DNA of 64,000 nucleotides, from NCBI GenBank assembly GCA_934667815.1, contig CAKUMO010000007.1, forward strand, positions 21,817 to 85,816, given 5' to 3'. This document shows positions 60,842 to 64,000 of the stretch, piece after piece. The position numbers and the translations under genes are program-made. The first letter of the stretch is position 1. Each line of letters opens with the position of its first letter. The stretch is from an uncultured Oscillospiraceae bacterium (GTDB lineage Bacteria > Bacillota > Clostridia > Oscillospirales > Oscillospiraceae). The notes beneath the pieces were generated by a model that saw only the letters and a list, made by a program, of their open reading frames with translations, was not told the origin of the DNA and made no database searches.

Positions 60842-62635
60842 TTAGTTCCTCGACTTCTCCGCGATCTCCTTCAGGCACTTGGCCATGAAGTCGTCCACGC
60901 TCATGACGCCCTCGTCGCCGCCCGCTCTCGTGCGCACGGAGACGTTGCCGCTCTCGGCTTCCTTGTCGCCTACGACCAGCATATAGGGAATCTTCTGCAT
61001 CTGCGCATCGCGGATCTTATAGCCCAGCTTCTCGCTGCGGTAGTCGCCCTCGACGCGGATGCCCGCATCGCTCAGACGCTCGACGACCTTTTCCGCATAG
61101 TCATGGCAGCGGTCGGTGATGGGCAGAACGCGAACCTGCGTCGGCATCATCCACAGCGGCAGTGCGCCGGCGTATTCCTCAATCAGGTAGGCCAGCGTGC
61201 GCTCATAGCAGCCGAGGGAGGTACGGTGGATGATATACGGCAGCGCCTTGTTGCCGTTCTCGTCGATATAATACATGCCGAAGCGCTCGGCCAGCAGCAT
61301 ATCGATCTGGATGGTGACCAGCGTGTCCTCCTTGCCGTAGACGTTCTTATACTGAATGTCCAGCTTCGGGCCGTAGAAAGCGGCCTCGTCGATGCCGATG
61401 GAATAATGCACGTCCAGATCGTTCAGGATGCGCTCCATGACGCTCTGCGCGTGATCCCACTGCTCGGGCGTGCCCTCGTACTTGTTCTTCGGGTTCGAGG
61501 GGTCCCACTGCGAGAAGCGGAAGGTGCACTTATCCAGCAGGCCGACCGTACCGAGGCAGTACTTGGCAAGCTCCAGACAGCCCTTGAATTCCTCCTCGAG
61601 CTGATCGGGACGCAGAATCAGATGGCCCTCGGAGATCGTGAACTGACGCACACGGATCAGGCCGTGCATCTCGCCGGAGTCCTCATTGCGGAACAGCGTA
61701 GACGTCTCGCCCAGACGCATGGGCAGATCACGGTAGGAGCGCTGACGGTTGAGATAGACCTGATACTGGAACGGGCAGGTCATCGGGCGCAGGGCGAAGC
61801 ATTCCTTCGTCTCGTCGTCCGGGTCGCCCAGCACGAACATACCGTCGAGATAGTGATCCCAGTGACCGGAAATTTTGTAAAGCTCCCGCTTGGCCATGAG
61901 CGGCGTCTTGGTCAGAAGATAGCCCTTTTTCTGCTCGATATCCTCGACCCAGCGCTGCAAAAGCTGAATGACGCGCGCGCCCTTGGGCAGAAGGATGGGC
62001 AGACCCTGACCGATGCACTCAACGGTCGTGAAGTACTCCAGCTCGCGGCCGAGCTTGTTATGGTCGCGCTTGAGCGCTTCGGCCTGCTTGGCCAGATATT
62101 CGTCCAGCTCGTCCTTCTTCGGGAAGGCGATGCCATAGATACGCTGAAGCATCTTACGCTTGGAATCGCCGCGCCAGTAAGCGCCGCAGCACTGCGTGAG
62201 CTTGAAGGCGTTGGCCTTGATGCGGCCGGTGGAGTCCAGATGCGGGCCTGCACACAGGTCGGTGAACTCGCCCTGCGTATAGAAGGAAATGACGGCGTCC
62301 TCGGGCAGATCGTTAATCAGCTCGACCTTGTACGGCTCGCCGAGGCTTTCCATATAGGCAACGGCTTCGGCACGCGGCTTTTCGGAGCGGACAAGGGGCA
62401 GACGCTCCTTGCAGATTTTCTTCATTTCGGCCTCGATGGCGTCCAGATGCTCCTGCGCGAAGGCAAAGTCGGCATCGAAGTCGTAATACCAGCCGTTGTC
62501 GATGGACGGGCCGATGGCCAGCTTGACCTGCGGATACAGGCGCTTGACGGCCTGCGCCATGACGTGTGAGCAGGTGTGCCAGTACGTCTTGCGGTAGGCT
62601 TCGTTTTCAAAGGTGTACAGATTTTCTTCGGACAT
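60842..62635 (-). CDS. thrS: Threonyl-tRNA synthetase lacking the N-terminal TGS domain
   Basis: 597 aa from ATG 62635 with AAAGGAGGT upstream. The editing domain starts almost at residue 1 (HTCSHVMAQAV, then CAGPHLD near 145), so the roughly 60-residue TGS domain of the E. coli enzyme (642 aa) is missing. The class II core is complete: motif 2 around RNEDSGEMHGLIRVRQF, zinc ligands Cys in RPMTCPF, His in EMHG and His in IIHRTSLG, and motif 3 LGCYERT. The anticodon-binding domain (PTQVRVLPI, GDYRSEKLGYKIRDAQ) ends the protein. It charges tRNA-Thr. A T-box leader controls it. Confidence 0.97.
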   Translation of the reverse strand: MSEENLYTFENEAYRKTYWHTCSHVMAQAVKRLYPQVKLAIGPSIDNGWYYDFDADFAFAQEHLDAIEAEMKKICKERLPLVRSEKPRAEAVAYMESLGEPYKVELINDLPEDAVISFYTQGEFTDLCAGPHLDSTGRIKANAFKLTQCCGAYWRGDSKRKMLQRIYGIAFPKKDELDEYLAKQAEALKRDHNKLGRELEYFTTVECIGQGLPILLPKGARVIQLLQRWVEDIEQKKGYLLTKTPLMAKRELYKISGHWDHYLDGMFVLGDPDDETKECFALRPMTCPFQYQVYLNRQRSYRDLPMRLGETSTLFRNEDSGEMHGLIRVRQFTISEGHLILRPDQLEEEFKGCLELAKYCLGTVGLLDKCTFRFSQWDPSNPKNKYEGTPEQWDHAQSVMERILNDLDVHYSIGIDEAAFYGPKLDIQYKNVYGKEDTLVTIQIDMLLAERFGMYYIDENGNKALPYIIHRTSLGCYERTLAYLIEEYAGALPLWMMPTQVRVLPITDRCHDYAEKVVERLSDAGIRVEGDYRSEKLGYKIRDAQMQKIPYMLVVGDKEAESGNVSVRTRAGGDEGVMSVDDFMAKCLKEIAEKSRN

Positions 62636-62657
62636 GGTGTTGACCTCCTTTTGATCT

Positions 62658-62906
62658 AAGGGGCAATAAAAAATCACCCCTGAAAAATCAGGGGTGAGAA
62701 AAATCCCACGGTTCCACCCTGCTTGCAGCGCAATTGCGCTGCCGCTCGTTCGCGCGCTAACGGGCGCACCCGTCTCCGCTTACTGATTAAGGCTTCAGCG
62801 GAGCGACTCGGAAGCGGTCAGCGGCGGGAGGCAGCAGGAATTTTCACCGGCCATTCCCTCTCTGAGCGGCCCTGCCCGGCGCCGTTCTTCGTCACAGTCC
62901 TTTTAT
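62658..62906 (-). promoter_or_regulatory. T-box riboswitch leader of thrS
   Basis: On the minus strand the T-box sequence AGGGTGGAACCGTGGG lies at 62705-62720 and is followed by a terminator hairpin (62674-62697, stem TCACCCCTGA) and a T run (62665-62673). Upstream, about 180 bp of paired GC-rich sequence fits Stem I and the later stems. ACC, a threonine codon, at about 62816-62818 is a candidate specifier. Uncharged tRNA-Thr should bind and prevent termination. Confidence 0.92.
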
Positions 62907-62912
62907 TAGTTC

Positions 62913-62941
62913 AATATACCACCTTATTTCTTGCTTGTCAA
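62913..62941 (-). promoter_or_regulatory. thrS promoter
   Basis: TTGACA (62936-62941), 17 bp, TATATT (62913-62918) on the minus strand, which puts the RNA start near 62906, just before the T-box leader. Confidence 0.85.
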
Positions 62942-63057
62942 ATCTTTTTTCGCAGAATTATGAAAAAATCTGTAGGATTATATCCATGCTGGACAAGCGG
63001 ATCAAAGGCATGTGGAATCGCATAACACAAGAATATCGTGTTCCAATAGGCAACCTC

Positions 63058-63222
63058 CTACATTCCCATGACGGGGCCGTTGTCCTCGTCCATGTCCTCG
63101 CTGTCGGTCTGTTCCTCGGCAAGCTCCTCATCGGTGAGCTTACGGAAGGAGTCCTCGCCGGGGATAATGCCGAGCTGCCTGCCGTTATCAAATTTGCAGT
63201 GTACGGTGGGCATATCATCCAC
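63058..63222 (-). pseudogene. C-terminal fragment of a mobile-element gene
   Basis: An open stretch encodes 54 residues (DDMPTVHCKFDNGRQLG, then an acidic DEELAEEQTDSEDMDEDNG tail ending VMGM). Read upstream, the frame is closed by a stop a few codons earlier, so it has no start of its own. It follows the ArdA-like gene in another frame. An AGGAGG with a short opening frame follows at 63050 and stops near the thrS promoter, as if a next gene were cut off. Confidence 0.4.
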
Positions 63223-63224
63223 AG

Positions 63225-63656
63225 CTACTTGGGATCATTTGCGTCATCGGCAGGAACCATGCCCTCTGTGTTGAGAACATACTGTCTGCCAATTTTCCCG
63301 TAACTGCTGACATCTTGGCACAGTGTGAAGCGGTTCAGATTGAAGGTCAGATTGATGAGATCCTTCACTTCCTTGCTGTCCGGCTTGGAGATTCCAATGA
63401 GGAATTGGTCGTATTCGAGGGTATCAAAGCTCTCCATACGCTTGCCGAGATAGTTCAGTTCATCCAGATTGGCGAAGCGGTCTTTCAGAATGGAGAATTC
63501 CTCCGGCCAGTAGACCTCTGTCACATAGGCTGACTGTGCGGCATCCCTGCCTTCGACAGCATGGATTTCACCGAGCTTTGCGAACAGTTCACTCTCGCTG
63601 ATCGGAAAGCGGATGTCGATCTCGTGATCTGCGTTTCTGATTCTGATTTTGATCAT
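63225..63656 (-). CDS. ArdA-like antirestriction protein, probably truncated
   Basis: 143 aa, acidic, typical of ArdA-like proteins of clostridial integrative conjugative elements (IKIRIRNADHEIDIRFPI..., EVYWPEEFSILKDRF, NLDELNYLGKRMES). ArdA mimics DNA and blocks type I restriction enzymes when an element enters a new cell. From memory, relatives continue past NDPK for some further domain, while this frame ends there, so the C-terminus is probably lost. It overlaps the upstream gene by ATGA. The family name is from memory and only moderately sure. Confidence 0.6.
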   Translation of the reverse strand: MIKIRIRNADHEIDIRFPISESELFAKLGEIHAVEGRDAAQSAYVTEVYWPEEFSILKDRFANLDELNYLGKRMESFDTLEYDQFLIGISKPDSKEVKDLINLTFNLNRFTLCQDVSSYGKIGRQYVLNTEGMVPADDANDPK

Positions 63657-64000
63657 TTCTGAGCGTTCCTTTCCTTATATTGAATGGCGCCCAAACCGAA
63701 TCTGCGGATCGCCATAGCGTTGCAGATCAGAGCGAACATCTTGGGCGCTACGAGTTCGGTGTCTGCAAGGTCGCTGATCGTGATGTGCTTTGTCCCGAGA
63801 TAGAGATCCTTGGCACTGCAGAGGAGGGTATATCCGTTCTCGGTGCTGTCCTTCGGCTTGAAGCTGTCGAACTTGATCTCATTGCGTTCTACGAAGTTTC
63901 GGATCTGTATCCAAAGTTTGTGTTCGGCGGTCAGGAGGTAGAGTGCAGACATCAAGGCAAAGTTTTTCTTGTTGAGTTTGCGGATGGCCTCGTCGAAAGC
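63653..64000 (-). CDS. Conserved mobile-element protein (5' end outside window)
   Basis: At least 115 residues; the frame is open to the right edge (AFDEAIRKLNKKNFALMSALYLLTAEH...), so the true start lies outside the window. It has no domain I can name with a function; it resembles small proteins that accompany ArdA-like genes in clostridial conjugative elements. The lower GC and the ATGA overlap with the ArdA-like gene support a common mobile origin. Confidence 0.55.
   Translation of the reverse strand, partial: AFDEAIRKLNKKNFALMSALYLLTAEHKLWIQIRNFVERNEIKFDSFKPKDSTENGYTLLCSAKDLYLGTKHITISDLADTELVAPKMFALICNAMAIRRFGLGAIQYKERNAQK

Noticed and set aside
1..64000. CRISPR arrays, rRNA or tRNA genes and complete insertion sequences
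   Set aside because: No regularly spaced short repeats, no tRNA cloverleaf or rRNA sequence, and no transposase frame were recognised by reading.

Overview
The window looks like chromosomal DNA of a GC-rich gut-type member of the Bacillota (Clostridia, Oscillospirales-like). Signs of this are Gram-positive lipoprotein signals, a sortase-type anchor, a T-box leader before thrS, TTGACA/TATAAT promoters with strong GGAGG ribosome sites, and many ATGA-coupled genes. The species cannot be told from the sequence alone. Most of the window is an accessory carbohydrate island; only thrS is housekeeping.

Bases 1-26,850 are transcribed leftward. The core is an approximately 17-kb operon (23478 to 6479) that reads as an alpha-mannan utilisation locus: a giant secreted eight-repeat protein, a GH76 endo-mannanase lipoprotein, an LplA-type solute-binding lipoprotein with two permeases, two cytoplasmic GH38 alpha-mannosidases and a GntR/LacI-type regulator. 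Downstream are a 1606-aa cell-wall SGNH hydrolase with its own promoter and a secreted phosphoesterase cut by the window edge. Upstream lie mannose-6-phosphate isomerase, a ROK regulator and a PHP phosphoesterase. The pathway implied is outside cutting by GH76, import, trimming by GH38, then phosphorylated mannose entering glycolysis through ManA.

At 26868-26892 a near-perfect palindrome contains both -35 boxes of a divergent promoter. Leftward it drives manA. Rightward it drives a glycyl-radical activase, a GCxE-type glycyl radical enzyme with an unusual pocket, a sedoheptulokinase-like FGGY kinase and a YesL-like membrane protein. This enzyme set matches no pathway I recognise and is the best candidate for something undescribed. 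A related site sits on the -35 of the mannan operon, so the two blocks may form one regulon.

Bases 32,391-52,259 (rightward) carry a GH36 alpha-galactosidase, a small RnfB-like Fe-S membrane protein, an M20 amidohydrolase, a DppBCDF-type ABC transporter without an adjacent binding protein, a 1957-aa surface beta-helix protein, a GLUG-repeat lipoprotein, an alpha/beta hydrolase, a GH1 and a GH127 glycosidase. Bases 52,268-60,717 hold an AraC regulator, a family-5 solute-binding lipoprotein, a truncated SGNH hydrolase, an M24 peptidase, two enolase-superfamily dehydratases flanking a zinc dehydrogenase, and an HpcH/HpaI aldolase. The last four suggest non-phosphorylative breakdown of a sugar or sugar acid to pyruvate and an aldehyde.

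The right end (60,842-64,000, leftward) has thrS with a T-box leader, followed by fragments of an integrative conjugative element (ArdA-like and neighbouring genes) that abut the thrS promoter.
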